Origin: DATARH01 sp963712835
Lineage (GTDB): Bacteria; Pseudomonadota; Alphaproteobacteria; ATCC43930; CGMCC-115725
Direction: 5' to 3'
Length of the DNA: 64,000 nt
NCBI GenBank assembly: GCA_963712835.1
Contig: CAVQJJ010000002.1
Coordinates: 310,001-374,000, forward strand
A program made the translations under genes and the position numbers. Below, piece after piece: positions 24,743 through 33,475 of this stretch (within the stretch, counting starts at the first letter, position 1; every line of letters starts with the position of its first letter). The notes below the pieces were generated by a model. The model was not told where the DNA came from, ran no database searches, and saw nothing but the letters and a program-made list of their open reading frames with translations.

Positions 24743-25708
24743 GTGGCGGACATCATCGTCGGGTCGGGCGACTACAAGTACCGGATCATCGAGAACTGGG
24801 CGAAGTTGCCCGACGGCTGGTCGTTCAAGGAAGTCGGCGCCGTCGGCTGCGACAAGAACGACAACGTCTACGTCTTCAATCGCGGCGAGCACCCGATGAT
24901 GGTGTTCGACCGCGATGGCAATTTCCTGCGCTCCTGGGGCGAGGGACAGTATCCCCGCGCGCACGGGGTTCACATGGGGCCGGACGAGTCGATCTACCTG
25001 ACCGATGACGGCGGCAGTTTCGTCCGCAAGTGCGGGCTTGAGGACGGCAAAGTGCTGATGGAGCTGGGCGTGCCGGGCAAGCCCGCCGAGTATATGTCCG
25101 GCGAGCCGTTCCACCGTTGTACTCACACCGCGCTGTCGCCGAAGGGCGAGATTTACGTCTCCGACGGCTACGGCAACTCACGCGTCCATAAATATTCGCC
25201 GGACGGCAAGCTGTTGATGTCGTGGGGCGAAAGCGGCAGCAATCCGGGCGAGTTCAACATCGTCCACAACATCTGTACCGACGCCGACGGCTGGGTCTAT
25301 GTCGCCGACCGCGAGAACCATCGCATCCAGGTGTTCGACGGCAATGGCAAGTACGAGGCGCAGTGGAACAACCTGCACCGCCCGTGCGGGATGTACATGG
25401 ACTACGCGCACCACCCGGTCTGCTACATCGGCGAATTGGGCCCGGTGCAGGGGGTCAACCGCTTTGTCGGCAATCTCGGCCCGCGGGTCAGCATCGTCGA
25501 TCACCAGGGCAATCTCTTGTGCCGCTTTGGCGATCGGCTCGCCGGCACCGCGCCGACCGCGTTCCTCGGACCGCACGGCATGACCGTCGACTCGCGCGGC
25601 GATCTCTATGTCGGCGAGGTGTCGTGGACGCAGTGGCCGCAATTCTATCCGGACACGCCGCGGCCTTCCGTGATCCGCTCCTTGCAGAAATACGAGCGGG
25701 TTCGCTGA
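24743..25708 (+). CDS. NHL-repeat beta-propeller protein (peptidylglycine-lyase-like)
   Basis: Protein of 321 residues made of NHL-type repeats, as in peptidyl-alpha-hydroxyglycine lyase-like proteins. Repeat cores are visible at DNVYVFNRGEHPMMVFDRDG, SIYLTDDGGSFVRK, EIYVSDGYGNSRVHKYSPDG, WVYVADRENHRIQVFDGNG and DLYVGEVSWTQWPQ. There is no signal peptide, so it is predicted cytoplasmic. Metal-binding His residues occur (AHGVHMG, GPHGMTV), in keeping with the lyase fold, but enzymatic activity cannot be inferred. It stands alone after an AT-rich promoter region. Confidence 0.88.
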   Translation: MADIIVGSGDYKYRIIENWAKLPDGWSFKEVGAVGCDKNDNVYVFNRGEHPMMVFDRDGNFLRSWGEGQYPRAHGVHMGPDESIYLTDDGGSFVRKCGLEDGKVLMELGVPGKPAEYMSGEPFHRCTHTALSPKGEIYVSDGYGNSRVHKYSPDGKLLMSWGESGSNPGEFNIVHNICTDADGWVYVADRENHRIQVFDGNGKYEAQWNNLHRPCGMYMDYAHHPVCYIGELGPVQGVNRFVGNLGPRVSIVDHQGNLLCRFGDRLAGTAPTAFLGPHGMTVDSRGDLYVGEVSWTQWPQFYPDTPRPSVIRSLQKYERVR

Positions 25709-25781
25709 TCCTCCGGTGCGCTGCGAGAAATGGGCGGCTAATGCGTTGACGCCGTTCGCGCCGACAACCTAAGTTAGCCGC

Positions 25782-25994
25782 ATGAGCGAACTCGACGACG
25801 CATTGGCGGCACTGGAGCACGCAGTGCGGCGGCTGGAGGCGGCGCCACTGCTCGCCGGCAAGGAAGAGGTCGCGCGCTTGGAGGCCGAACGCGAGGCCGA
25901 GGACAAACAACTCGCGACGACCGCGGCGGAGATTGTCGCCCGCGTCGAGGCGGCGCTCGACAAGATCGGCCAGGTGTTGGACGGGGAAGGCTGA
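25782..25994 (+). CDS. Small coiled-coil protein upstream of zapA (DUF4164-like)
   Basis: Protein of 70 residues, almost wholly helical and charged (LDDALAALEHAVRRLEAAPL, EVARLEAEREAEDKQLATTA). Short coiled-coil proteins in this position before zapA are common in alphaproteobacteria and are placed in DUF4164. It ends 8 bases before the zapA start, so both are probably translated from one mRNA and may act together at the division site. Function has not been established. Confidence 0.75.
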   Translation: MSELDDALAALEHAVRRLEAAPLLAGKEEVARLEAEREAEDKQLATTAAEIVARVEAALDKIGQVLDGEG

Positions 25995-26002
25995 CGGGTT
26001 CC

Positions 26003-26347
26003 ATGGGCGAGATTGTCGTCACCGTCAATGGCCGCGCTTTCCCGCTCAACTGTGCCGATGGCGAGGAGCCGCGAATTCGCCGGCTCGCGCAATATGTCGA
26101 CGGCAAGATCGGCGATTTCATCAGGATGCACGGCCAGATCGGCGAGGCGCGGCTGATTCTCCTCGCGGCCCTGGTCATCGCCGACGAGCTCAGCGACACC
26201 AGCGATTTGGTGCAGCAGGAGCGCAGTCGCTCGACGCGCGGCGGGGGCGCCGCTGTCGTCGAAGACGGGTCGGGTGCGATGGCCGCCGGCATTCGCGACC
26301 TCGCGCGGCGCATCGAAAGCATTGCGGCGCTGCTCGAAACTTCCTAG
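26003..26347 (+). CDS. zapA: Cell division protein ZapA
   Basis: FtsZ-associated protein of 114 residues that bundles FtsZ filaments. The N-terminal domain (EIVVTVNGRAFPLNCADGEE, then RIRRLAQYVDGKIGDF) is the family core, and the C-terminal part is a helix that would form the dimer coiled coil. The gene precedes a 6S RNA, the conserved arrangement in proteobacteria, where a 5-formyltetrahydrofolate cyclo-ligase usually follows; that gene is absent here. Confidence 0.92.
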   Translation: MGEIVVTVNGRAFPLNCADGEEPRIRRLAQYVDGKIGDFIRMHGQIGEARLILLAALVIADELSDTSDLVQQERSRSTRGGGAAVVEDGSGAMAAGIRDLARRIESIAALLETS

Positions 26348-26358
26348 CTAATAGAGTC

Positions 26359-26523
26359 TGTGAGCGGGGCTGCGCGGTGCGTTAGGCCGTAATACCCTGG
26401 GGCCGATTCCTACCTCATGGGGGCTGTCTCTGTCGGAGCCTTGGCTTCGTTATATGGTCACCCACCTGCTAAGGCGGGCCACGAGGGAATTCCAGGCCGA
26501 CGGCCGAGGCGGCTCCGCTCGCA
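26359..26523 (+). ncRNA. ssrS: 6S RNA
   Basis: The spacer after zapA has the features of 6S RNA, which mimics an open promoter and sequesters sigma70 RNA polymerase. The 5' end (ctgtgagcggggctgc) pairs with the 3' end (ggcggctccgctcgca) to close the molecule. A second stem joins ggccgt (26385-26390) and acggcc. The central strand ccctggggccgattcc matches the conserved part of 6S RNAs (compare ccctgagccgatatt in Escherichia coli). Ends are estimated from pairing, not from data. Confidence 0.75.
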
Positions 26524-26550
26524 CCTCAAAGGAATGTGGCGTGGACTACT

Positions 26551-26675
26551 CTCACCCTCCGACGCCTGCGGCGTGGGCCCCTCCCTCTCCCACAAGTGGG
26601 CGAGGGGAAACGAAAACCCCTCTCCCGCTTGCGGGAGAGGATGGCTTCGCGCATAGCCCGAAGGCGGCTGAGGGG
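26551..26675. repeat. Palindromic repeat, family B, before ymdB
   Basis: Composite of two hairpins: cctctcccacaagtgggcgagg and cccctctcccgcttgcgggagaggat, with outer ctcaccctcc and ggctgagggg ends resembling family B at 16126-16243. It fills most of the gap between the 6S RNA and ymdB. It contains no gene, and I see no transposase. Confidence 0.7.
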
Positions 26676-26701
26676 CGGCGCTGCGGCCAAGGCGCCGGGC
26701 T

Positions 26702-27517
26702 ATGAACCTCCTTCTTCTCGGCGATGTCATGGGGCGGCCGGGCCGCGAAGCGGTGAAGTCGCACCTGCCGGTGCTGCGCCGCGACCTCGCGATCGACCTC
26801 GCGATCGTCAACGCCGAGAACGCCGCGCACGGTTTCGGCCTGACCGAGAAGATTTGTGGCGAGCTCTACGATGCCGGCGCCGACATCCTCACCACCGGCA
26901 ACCATGTCTGGGATCAGCGCGAGATCATCCCCTATCTCGATCGCGATCCGCGCGTGCTGCGCCCGGCGAATTTTCCGCCCGGCACGCCGGGGTCGGGGAG
27001 CTACCTGCACGGTCTCGCCAACGGTCGCTCGGCGCTTGTCGTCAATCTGATGGGTCGCCTCTTCATGGACGCGCTCGACGACCCGTTCCGCGGGCTCGAC
27101 GCGGTGTTGGAAAGGCATGTCCTCGGCCGCGACGTCGCGGCGATCGTCGTCGATTTTCATGGCGAGGCAACCAGCGAGAAGACCGCGCTCGGCCATTTCG
27201 TCGATGGTCGCGTCTCGGCGGTGATCGGCACGCACACGCACATCCCGACCGCCGACCATCAGATTTTGCCCGGCGGCACCGGGTACATCAGCGACATCGG
27301 CATGTGCGGCGATTACGACTCGGTGATCGGCCTCGAAAAGACCGCCTCGGTGCGCCGCTTCGTGACGCGCATGCCGGGCTCGAAGCCGCAACCCGCCGAA
27401 GGTGAGGCGACGCTGTGCGGCGTCTTCATCGCCAGTGACGACGCGACGGGCCTCGCCCGCCGCATCGAGCCGGTGCGCATCGGCGGCCGCCTCGCGCCGG
27501 CTATGCCGTTACTGTAA
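26702..27517 (+). CDS. TIGR00282/YmdB family metallophosphoesterase
   Basis: Metallophosphoesterase of 271 residues, the usual length. The dinuclear metal site is intact: LLLGDVMGRPGREAV, VNAENAAHGFGLT, TTGNHVWDQ and the C-terminal GTHTHIPTADHQILPGGTGY. Bacillus YmdB hydrolyses 2',3'-cyclic nucleotides and affects gene expression; the role in proteobacteria is uncertain. It starts at an ATG right after a palindromic repeat. The order zapA - 6S - ymdB - yebC is common in this group. Confidence 0.94.
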   Translation: MNLLLLGDVMGRPGREAVKSHLPVLRRDLAIDLAIVNAENAAHGFGLTEKICGELYDAGADILTTGNHVWDQREIIPYLDRDPRVLRPANFPPGTPGSGSYLHGLANGRSALVVNLMGRLFMDALDDPFRGLDAVLERHVLGRDVAAIVVDFHGEATSEKTALGHFVDGRVSAVIGTHTHIPTADHQILPGGTGYISDIGMCGDYDSVIGLEKTASVRRFVTRMPGSKPQPAEGEATLCGVFIASDDATGLARRIEPVRIGGRLAPAMPLL

Positions 27518-27546
27518 CAAGATGTTCTGCCCGCGTTTCCCAATTC

Positions 27547-27626
27547 GTCTTTCCCGCGAAGGCAGGAATTCAGGGGGCGAGCGACGGTGCGGTTGGCCTG
27601 GGCCCCCGCTTGCGCGGGGGAGACGA
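27547..27626. repeat. Palindromic repeat, family A, between ymdB and metG
   Basis: 80-bp element with arms cgtctttcccgcgaaggcag and gcccccgcttgcgcgggg around gggggcgagcgacgg. It is the same family as the copy inside epmA. It lies 40 bases before the metG start, where it may act as a terminator or mRNA-stabilising hairpin; this is inference. Confidence 0.8.
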
Positions 27627-27668
27627 GAAGAACAAGCGTGACGCCTCGAAAGGAATAAGCTCAGCCCT

Positions 27669-29382
27669 ATGGCCAAAGTTCTCATCACCTCGGCGCTGCC
27701 CTACATCAACGGCATCAAGCATCTCGGCAACTTGATCGGCTCGATGCTGAGCGCCGATGTGTATGCGCGTTTCATGCGCGCCACGGGCAACGAGGTGCTG
27801 TTTATCTGCGCCACCGATGAGCATGGCACACCAGCCGAGATCGCCGCGCATGAGGCCGGGCTGCCGGTCGCTGACTATTGCCGGGAGCAGCACGAGATCC
27901 AGGCGCAGATCTACCGTGATTTCGCGCTCAGCTTCGATTATTTCGGCCGCAGCTCGTCGCCGCAGAACCACGAGCTGACCAACCATTTCTACCACCGCCT
28001 CGACAACGCCGGCTTCATCGAGGAGCGGACGCTGCCTCAGGTTTATTCGATCGATGACGGCCGCTTCCTGCCCGACCGCTACATCATCGGCACCTGTCCG
28101 CATTGCGGCTACCCGAACGCGCGCGGCGACCAGTGTGAGAACTGCACAAGGCTGCTCGAGCCGACCGACCTGATCGACGCACGCTCGGCGATCTCGGGCA
28201 GCCGCAACCTCGAAGTGCGCCAGACCAAGCACCTGTTCTTTAAGCTCCCCCAGCTCGCCGATCGCGTCGAGGAATGGATCGACTTCGCGCCAGGACTGGC
28301 CGCTCCTCGTCAGCTCGATCGCCAAGGCCTGGCTCAAGGAGGGGCTGCAGGATCGCGGCATCACCCGCGACCTCAAATGGGGCATTCCGGTCGACCGGCC
28401 CGGATTCGACGGCAAGGTGTTCTATGTCTGGTTCGATGCGCCGATCGAATATATCGGCGCCACCAAGGAATGGGCCGACGCCGCGCCCGCGGGCGAAAAA
28501 CGTGACTGGAAAAGCTGGTGGTTCGACGCCGCCGATGTCCGCTACGTCGAATTCATGGCCAAGGACAACGTGCCGTTCCACACCGTCAGCTTCCCGGCGA
28601 CGATCCTCGGATCGGGCGAGAATTGGAAGCTCACCGACTACATCAAGGGCTTTTCCTGGTTGACCTTCTACGGCGGCAAGTTCTCGACGAGCCAAAAGCG
28701 CGGCATCTTCCTCGACCAGGCGCTCGCCGAGTATCCGTCGGATTACTGGCGCTATTGGCTCGTCGCCAACGCCCCGGAGACCGACGATTCCTCGTTCACC
28801 TTCAGCGGCTTCGCCGGCGTGTGCAACAAGGACCTCGCCGACACCTTCGGCAATTTCGTCAATCGCTCCTTGCGCTTCTGCAGCGCCCGCTTCGGCGACG
28901 CGGTGCCGGTTGGCGGCGAACCTGGCGAGATGGAGCAGGAGCTCGCCAACAATGTGCAGGCGACGTTGGCGCGCTACACCGCCAATCTCGAAGCCATGCA
29001 GCTGCGCCGCGCCGCCGAGGCGCTGCGGGAGCTATGGGTGATCGGCAATGTCTATGTCGATCGCGCTGCGCCGTGGACGCAGATCAAGACCGACAAAGAC
29101 CGCGCCGCCACGATCCTGCGCGCCGCGATCAACCTCGCGCGGCTCTACGCGATCGTCGGCTCGCCGATTATCCCCGCTACCTGCGCCCGGCTGCGCGAAA
29201 GCCTTAGCGTTGAGGTCGGCGACGATTACTGGCCGACCGATGCGGCCGCGGAGCTGCGCGCGCTGCCCGCCGGTCACAAATTCCAGGTGCCCCCGCCGCT
29301 CTTCAAGAAGATCGCCCCCGAAGAGGTCGCCGATCTCTCCGCCCGCTACGGCGGCGAGGAACGGGAAGAGGCGGCGGCGTAA
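27669..29382 (+). CDS. metG: Methionyl-tRNA synthetase, frameshifted
   Basis: Class I synthetase charging tRNA-Met; after repair it has about 570 residues. The first frame (27669-28283) has the HIGH-type motif in YINGIKHLGNLIGSML, ICATDEHGTPAE and the zinc knuckle CPHCGYPNARGDQCENC. The second frame (about 28286-29382) has GKVFYVWFDAPIEYIGATKEW and KMSKS-type KFSTSQKRGIF, then the anticodon-binding helices. Deleting one T from the TT at 28284-28285 joins them as WIDSRQDWPLLVSSIAKAWL. There is no C-terminal EMAPII/Trbp111 domain. Since this gene is essential, the break is probably an error in the sequence. Confidence 0.92.
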
Positions 29383-29385
29383 TTT

Positions 29386-29450
29386 CCCTCTCCGCCTATT
29401 GGCCTATTGGGGGAGAGGGTGTCCGACGCGGAGCGGAGGGCGGGTGAGGT
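29386..29450. repeat. Palindromic repeat, family B-like, between metG and yebC
   Basis: Hairpin ccctctcc...ggagaggg (29386-29419) followed by gagcggagggcgggtgagg, whose end resembles the family B end in tilS. The rest of the 280-base gap to yebC is GC-rich and holds at least one more small palindrome (cctcgcgcgaagcgcgagg near 29524) but no gene that I can support. Confidence 0.65.
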
Positions 29451-29662
29451 GGGCGCGCTCGGGCTTTGCGGAGCGAATCGCTGCCCGTTTTACCGTTCGC
29501 AGAAAAGCCAGCGAAGCCGATAACCTCGCGCGAAGCGCGAGGGTGCGGGCCGCGCTTCGCCGTCGCGCCCCAATGCTGCCATATTGGCTTGTTAGGCCGC
29601 CGGGAGCGGGGAGGGGAACCCGCGCGTTTCCGGCCAGGAAAAACTTTGAGGACCGTTTCGGA

Positions 29663-30412
29663 ATGGCTGGCCATTCGCAATTCAAGAACATCATGTTCCG
29701 CAAGGGCGCGCAGGATAAGAAGCGCGGCAAGGTGTTCACCAAGCTCATTCGGGAGTTGACCACGGCAGCTCGCATGGGCCTGCCCGACCCGGCGTCGAAC
29801 CCGCGCCTGCGCGCGGCGGTACTGGCCGCGCGCCAGGCCAACATGCCGAAGGATACGGTCGACCGCGCGATCAAGCGCGGCGCCGGCGGCGGCGACGGCG
29901 AGAATTACGACGAGGTGCGTTACGAGGGCTACGGGCCGGGTGGCGTCGCGGTCATCGTCGAGGCGCTGACCGACAACCGCAACCGCACCGCCGCCGAAGT
30001 CCGCGCCGCCTTCACCAAATCCGCGGGCGCGCTCGGCGAGACCAATTCGGTGAGCTTCATGTTCGCCCGCGCCGGCGAGATCGTCTATGCGGCCGAGATC
30101 GCCAGCCCCGACGCCATGCTCGAAGCCGCGATCGAGTGCGGCGCGAGCGACGTCGAGAGCGACGACGAGCGCCACCTCGTGCTGTCCGAGGTCGGCGATT
30201 TCAACGAGGTGCGCGACGCGTTGGAGGCCAAATTCGGCGAGGCGCAGTCGGCGAAGCTGATCTGGCGCCCCAAGACCACCTCGCCGATCGACGAGGATAC
30301 CGCGACGAGCCTGTTCAAATTACTGGATACCTTGGAGGACAGCGACGACGTGCAAAACGTCTACGCCAATTTTGAAGTCGCCGAGGACGTCATGGCGCGG
30401 CTGAGCGGGTAG
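29663..30412 (+). CDS. yebC: YebC/PmpR family protein
   Basis: Protein of 249 residues, normal length. The family start MAGHSQFKNIMFRKGAQDKK is nearly intact, and RYEGYGPGGVAVIVEALTDN, NRTAAEVRAAFTKSAGALGE and FMFARAG follow in order. Members act as DNA-binding regulators or, as shown more recently for some, as translation factors relieving ribosome stalls. The location directly upstream of ruvCAB is widely conserved. The ATG at 29663 is the only sensible start; longer in-frame sequence crosses a repeat region. Confidence 0.96.
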   Translation: MAGHSQFKNIMFRKGAQDKKRGKVFTKLIRELTTAARMGLPDPASNPRLRAAVLAARQANMPKDTVDRAIKRGAGGGDGENYDEVRYEGYGPGGVAVIVEALTDNRNRTAAEVRAAFTKSAGALGETNSVSFMFARAGEIVYAAEIASPDAMLEAAIECGASDVESDDERHLVLSEVGDFNEVRDALEAKFGEAQSAKLIWRPKTTSPIDEDTATSLFKLLDTLEDSDDVQNVYANFEVAEDVMARLSG

Positions 30413-30441
30413 GGGTGATGACTGGGGGGATCATTTCTATA

Positions 30442-30520
30442 GTCTCCCCTGCGAAAGCGGGGGCCCAGGGGCGAGCGACGGAAATGTCGTCCTGGGTTCC
30501 CGCTTGCGCGGAAAAGACGA
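30442..30520. repeat. Palindromic repeat, family A, before ruvC
   Basis: 79-bp element (gtctcccctgcgaaagcggg...ttcccgcttgcgcggaaaag) with the family centre ccaggggcgagcgacgg. It ends 13 bases before the ruvC start, so it lies in the 5' leader or between cistrons. Confidence 0.8.
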
Positions 30521-30532
30521 GTAGGTAGGGCC

Positions 30533-31033
30533 ATGCGCGTTCTCGGTCTCGATCCCGGGCTGCGCCATACTGGCTGGGGGGTGATCGATGTCGATGGTAA
30601 TCGCCTGACCTATGTTGCCGACGGCGTTGCCAGCGCGCCCGCCGATTTGCCGCTCGCCGAGCGCCTCGTGGCGCTGTTCCGCCAGGTCGGCGAGGTGCTG
30701 GAGCGCTTTCGGCCCGATACCGCGGCGGTCGAGGAGACGTTTCTCAACAAGAACCCGGCCTCGACCTTGCGGCTCGGCGCGGCGCGCGGTGTCGTGCTGC
30801 TGGCGCCGGCGGAGCGTGGCGTGCCGGTGTCGGAATATTCGGCGAACCTCGTCAAGAAATCGGTGGTCGGCGCCGGCCATGCCGAGAAGACCCAGGTGCA
30901 GATGATGGTACGCCGGCTGCTGCCCGGCTGCGCGGTGGTCAAGGCCGACGCGGCGGATGCGCTAGCGGTGGCGATCTGCCACGCCCATCACGCCGGCACG
31001 ATGGCCTCCTGGACGGCTCGGGTAATGCGATGA
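30533..31033 (+). CDS. ruvC: Holliday junction resolvase RuvC
   Basis: Endonuclease of 166 residues that cleaves Holliday junctions. The RNase H-like acidic residues are visible: Asp in RVLGLDPGLRHTGWG, Glu in AAVEETFLNKNP and the C-terminal Asp pair in VKADAADALAVAICHAHH. It overlaps ruvA by four bases (ATGA at 31030), so the genes are translationally coupled and form the ruvCAB operon. No LexA-box search was possible; by eye I see none upstream. Confidence 0.97.
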   Translation: MRVLGLDPGLRHTGWGVIDVDGNRLTYVADGVASAPADLPLAERLVALFRQVGEVLERFRPDTAAVEETFLNKNPASTLRLGAARGVVLLAPAERGVPVSEYSANLVKKSVVGAGHAEKTQVQMMVRRLLPGCAVVKADAADALAVAICHAHHAGTMASWTARVMR

Positions 31034-31656
31034 TCGCGAAGCTCACCGGCATCCTCGATCACATCGGCGCCGACGGGGCGATCGTCGACGTCGGCGGCGT
31101 CGGCTATCTCGTCTTCGCCTCGACCCGCACGCTCGGCCAGCTGCAGCCCGGCGCCGCGGCGCGGCTCCTGATCGAGACGCATGTCCGCGAGGACCATATC
31201 CACCTCTACGGCTTTATCGATGCCGCCGAGCGCGACTGGTTTCGCCTGCTGACGACGGTTCAAGGGGTCGGCGCCAAGGTGGCGCTGGCGATCCTCTCGG
31301 CGGTCGCGCCGAATGATCTCACATTGGCGATCGTCGCCCAGGACAATGCAATGCTGGCGCGAGCCGACGGCGTCGGCCCGAAGCTCGCGGCGCGCATCGT
31401 CAACGAACTGCGCGACAAGGTCGGCGGCCTGGCGCTCGCCGCGACCAACGCCGCCGTGCCGCCGGCGCCCGCCGCCAATGACCCCGGCGCCACCGGCGAC
31501 GCGGTATCGGCGCTGGTCAATCTCGGATATCGCCGCGCCGAGGCGTTTGGCGCGGTCGCCGCGGCGTCGCGCCGGCTCGGCGGCGACGCCAAAGTCGATG
31601 CGCTGATCCGCGCCGGCTTGCAGGAATTGGCGCAGCACGTTGAGGCGGCGAAATGA
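31030..31656 (+). CDS. ruvA: Holliday junction branch-migration protein RuvA
   Basis: DNA-binding subunit of 208 residues. It has the N-terminal OB-like domain (MIAKLTGILDHIGADGAIVD), the helix-hairpin-helix region (VQGVGAKVALAIL and ADGVGPKLAARIVNELRDK), a Pro/Ala linker, and the C-terminal domain that contacts RuvB (VSALVNLGYRRAEAFGAVAA). It overlaps both neighbours by four bases. Confidence 0.97.
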   Translation: MIAKLTGILDHIGADGAIVDVGGVGYLVFASTRTLGQLQPGAAARLLIETHVREDHIHLYGFIDAAERDWFRLLTTVQGVGAKVALAILSAVAPNDLTLAIVAQDNAMLARADGVGPKLAARIVNELRDKVGGLALAATNAAVPPAPAANDPGATGDAVSALVNLGYRRAEAFGAVAAASRRLGGDAKVDALIRAGLQELAQHVEAAK

Positions 31657-32714
31657 GTGCGGTCGAGGATCGTCTCGTCGCGCCGCAGCCCGGCGAAGAG
31701 GACGCTGCCGAGGCGCCGATCCGCCCGCAATCCCTCGACGACTTCGTCGGCCAGCGGCAGCTGCGCGACAATCTCGCGATCTTCATCGAAGCCGCGAAGA
31801 GCCGCGGCGAGGCCCTCGACCATGTGCTGTTCTTCGGCCCCCCCGGCCTCGGCAAGACGACGTTGGCGCAGATCGTCGCGCGGGAATTGGGGGTCGGCTT
31901 TCGCGCCACCTCCGGCCCGGTGATCCAGCGCGCCGGCGATCTTGCGGCGCTGCTTACCGCCCTGCAGCCGCGCGACATCCTGTTCATCGACGAAATCCAC
32001 CGGCTGATGCCAGTGGTCGAGGAAGTCCTCTATCCGGCGATGGAGGATTTTCAGCTCGACCTCATCATCGGCGAGGGGCCGGGCGCCCGCTCGGTGCGCA
32101 TCGACCTGCCGCCCTTTACCTTGATCGGCGCGACGACCCGTTCCGGCCTTATCACCCGGCCGCTGCGCGAGCGTTTCGGCATTCCGTTGCGGCTCATCTT
32201 CTACGAACCGGAGGAGCTGGCGCAGATCGTCGCGCGTGGCGCCCGCGTGCTGGGCTTTGCGCTGGAGTCCGACGGAGCCGCCGAGATTGCCCGCCGCGCC
32301 CGCGGCACGCCGCGTGTGGCGATGCGCCTGTTGCGCCGCATCCGCGATTTTGCCGCCGTGCAGCACTGGGGTTCGGTCGATGCCGAAACGGCCGACAAGG
32401 CGCTGTCGCGGCTCGATGTCGACCGTCGTGGGCTCGACGGCATGGACCGCCGCTATCTGAAATGCATCGCGCAGAATTACGGCGGCGGCCCGGTCGGGGT
32501 CGAGACCATGGCGGCGGCGCTCGGCGATCAGCGCGATGTCATCGAAGAGGTCATCGAGCCCTATCTGGTGCAGGAAGGCTTCGTGCAGCGCACGCCGCGC
32601 GGCCGCATGCTGACCGAGATCGCCTTCCGCCATCTCGACCTGCCGGTGCCGGCGAGCGTGCCCGGCCAGTTCGATCTGCTGACGCCGCTCGCCCCGGCCG
32701 AGGGCGCGGTGTGA
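31653..32714 (+). CDS. ruvB: Holliday junction helicase RuvB
   Basis: AAA+ motor of 353 residues driving branch migration with RuvA. Walker A is GPPGLGKTT, Walker B is LFIDEIHRL, sensor 1 is LIGATTRSGL and the arginine-finger/lid segments are normal (YFEPEEL-like FYEPEELAQIV, RGTPRVAMRLLRR). The C-terminal winged helix ends with QRTPRGRMLTEIAFRHLDL. Its ATG overlaps the ruvA stop by four bases. Confidence 0.98.
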   Translation: MSAVEDRLVAPQPGEEDAAEAPIRPQSLDDFVGQRQLRDNLAIFIEAAKSRGEALDHVLFFGPPGLGKTTLAQIVARELGVGFRATSGPVIQRAGDLAALLTALQPRDILFIDEIHRLMPVVEEVLYPAMEDFQLDLIIGEGPGARSVRIDLPPFTLIGATTRSGLITRPLRERFGIPLRLIFYEPEELAQIVARGARVLGFALESDGAAEIARRARGTPRVAMRLLRRIRDFAAVQHWGSVDAETADKALSRLDVDRRGLDGMDRRYLKCIAQNYGGGPVGVETMAAALGDQRDVIEEVIEPYLVQEGFVQRTPRGRMLTEIAFRHLDLPVPASVPGQFDLLTPLAPAEGAV

Positions 32715-32741
32715 TGTGCGCTCAGGGCACCCTAGGTTGCA

Positions 32742-32826
32742 CCATCCCGGCGAAGGCCGGGACCCATGCTTCAACCGTTGGAGAAGCGAAAAAATGGGCC
32801 CCGGCCTGCGCCGGGGTCGAGCTCAG
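32742..32826. repeat. Palindromic repeat, family D, between ruvB and ybgC
   Basis: 85-bp inverted repeat, with left arm atcccggcgaaggccgggac plus ccatg and right arm tgggccccggcctgcgccgg. It is unlike families A-C, and only one copy is seen in this window. It lies just before the ybgC ribosome-binding site. Confidence 0.7.
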
Positions 32827-32862
32827 GATTTATCTTAGCTCGCAGAATGGCGGAGGCCGGTG

Positions 32863-33420
32863 ATGGCATCCCCTGTCCTTCCTCATCCTGAGGAGCGGGC
32901 GCAGCCCGCGTCTCGAAACCCTCATCCTGAGGCGCCTCGCGCAGCGAGGCCTCGAAGGACGCACGGTGTGCGGTCCCACCACGGCTTCAGCCATAGCCTG
33001 CCGTTGCGCGTCTATTACGAGGACACCGACGCGGCCGGCATGGTCTACCACGCCAACTACCTCAAATTCGCCGAGCGCGGGCGCAGCGAGATGCTGCGCA
33101 GCCTCGGCTTTCCGCATCGCAAGCTGGCCGCCGAGGACGGTGTCGGCTTTGCGGTGCGGCGCTGTTCGGTCGAGTACCTGACGCCCGCCCGGCTTGAGGA
33201 CGCGCTTGTCATCGACACCACGCTCCTGGAGCTTGGCGCCGCCACCCTCAACCTGCGCCAGCGAATTCGCCGCGGCGGCGAGCTGTTGGCCGATCTCGAG
33301 GTGCTCGTCGCCTGTATCGGCTGCGACGGTCGGCCGCGCCGTCTGCCGAGCGCGCTGCGTGCGGCGCTCGCGAGCGACGGTCCGCGCTGCGACGGCCTCT
33401 GCGGGCCGCGCACGCCATAG
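32863..33420 (+). CDS. ybgC: Tol-Pal-associated acyl-CoA thioesterase YbgC, repeat-extended N terminus
   Basis: Hotdog-fold thioesterase of about 185 residues. The family core is RVYYEDTDAAGMVYHANYLK (catalytic Asp) and FAERGRSEMLRSLGF, with CSVEYLTPARLEDALVI later. A GGAGG ribosome-binding site precedes a GTG at 32860 and an ATG at 32863, and translation from there reads MASPV followed by about 30 residues (from LPHPEERAQ to RRTHG) encoded by a family C repeat, before HGFSHSLPL where the usual protein begins. An alternative is the GTG at 32968. It heads the tol-pal cluster. Confidence 0.92.
   Translation: MASPVLPHPEERAQPASRNPHPEAPRAARPRRTHGVRSHHGFSHSLPLRVYYEDTDAAGMVYHANYLKFAERGRSEMLRSLGFPHRKLAAEDGVGFAVRRCSVEYLTPARLEDALVIDTTLLELGAATLNLRQRIRRGGELLADLEVLVACIGCDGRPRRLPSALRAALASDGPRCDGLCGPRTP
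32880..32967. repeat. Repeat, family C, within the 5' part of ybgC
   Basis: Contains two copies of cctcatcctgagg-type palindromes, ggagcgggcgcagcccgcgtct and gcctcgcgcagcgaggcctc, ending with ctcgaaggacg. A relative lies at 43965-44047 before thiD. It is in the same frame as ybgC and free of stop codons, and a strong ribosome-binding site precedes it. Confidence 0.75.
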
Positions 33421-33475
33421 TTGCGCCTCATCTTCATGCTTTCTGCCCGATTGACGCCACAAAGGCCCATCAAGA

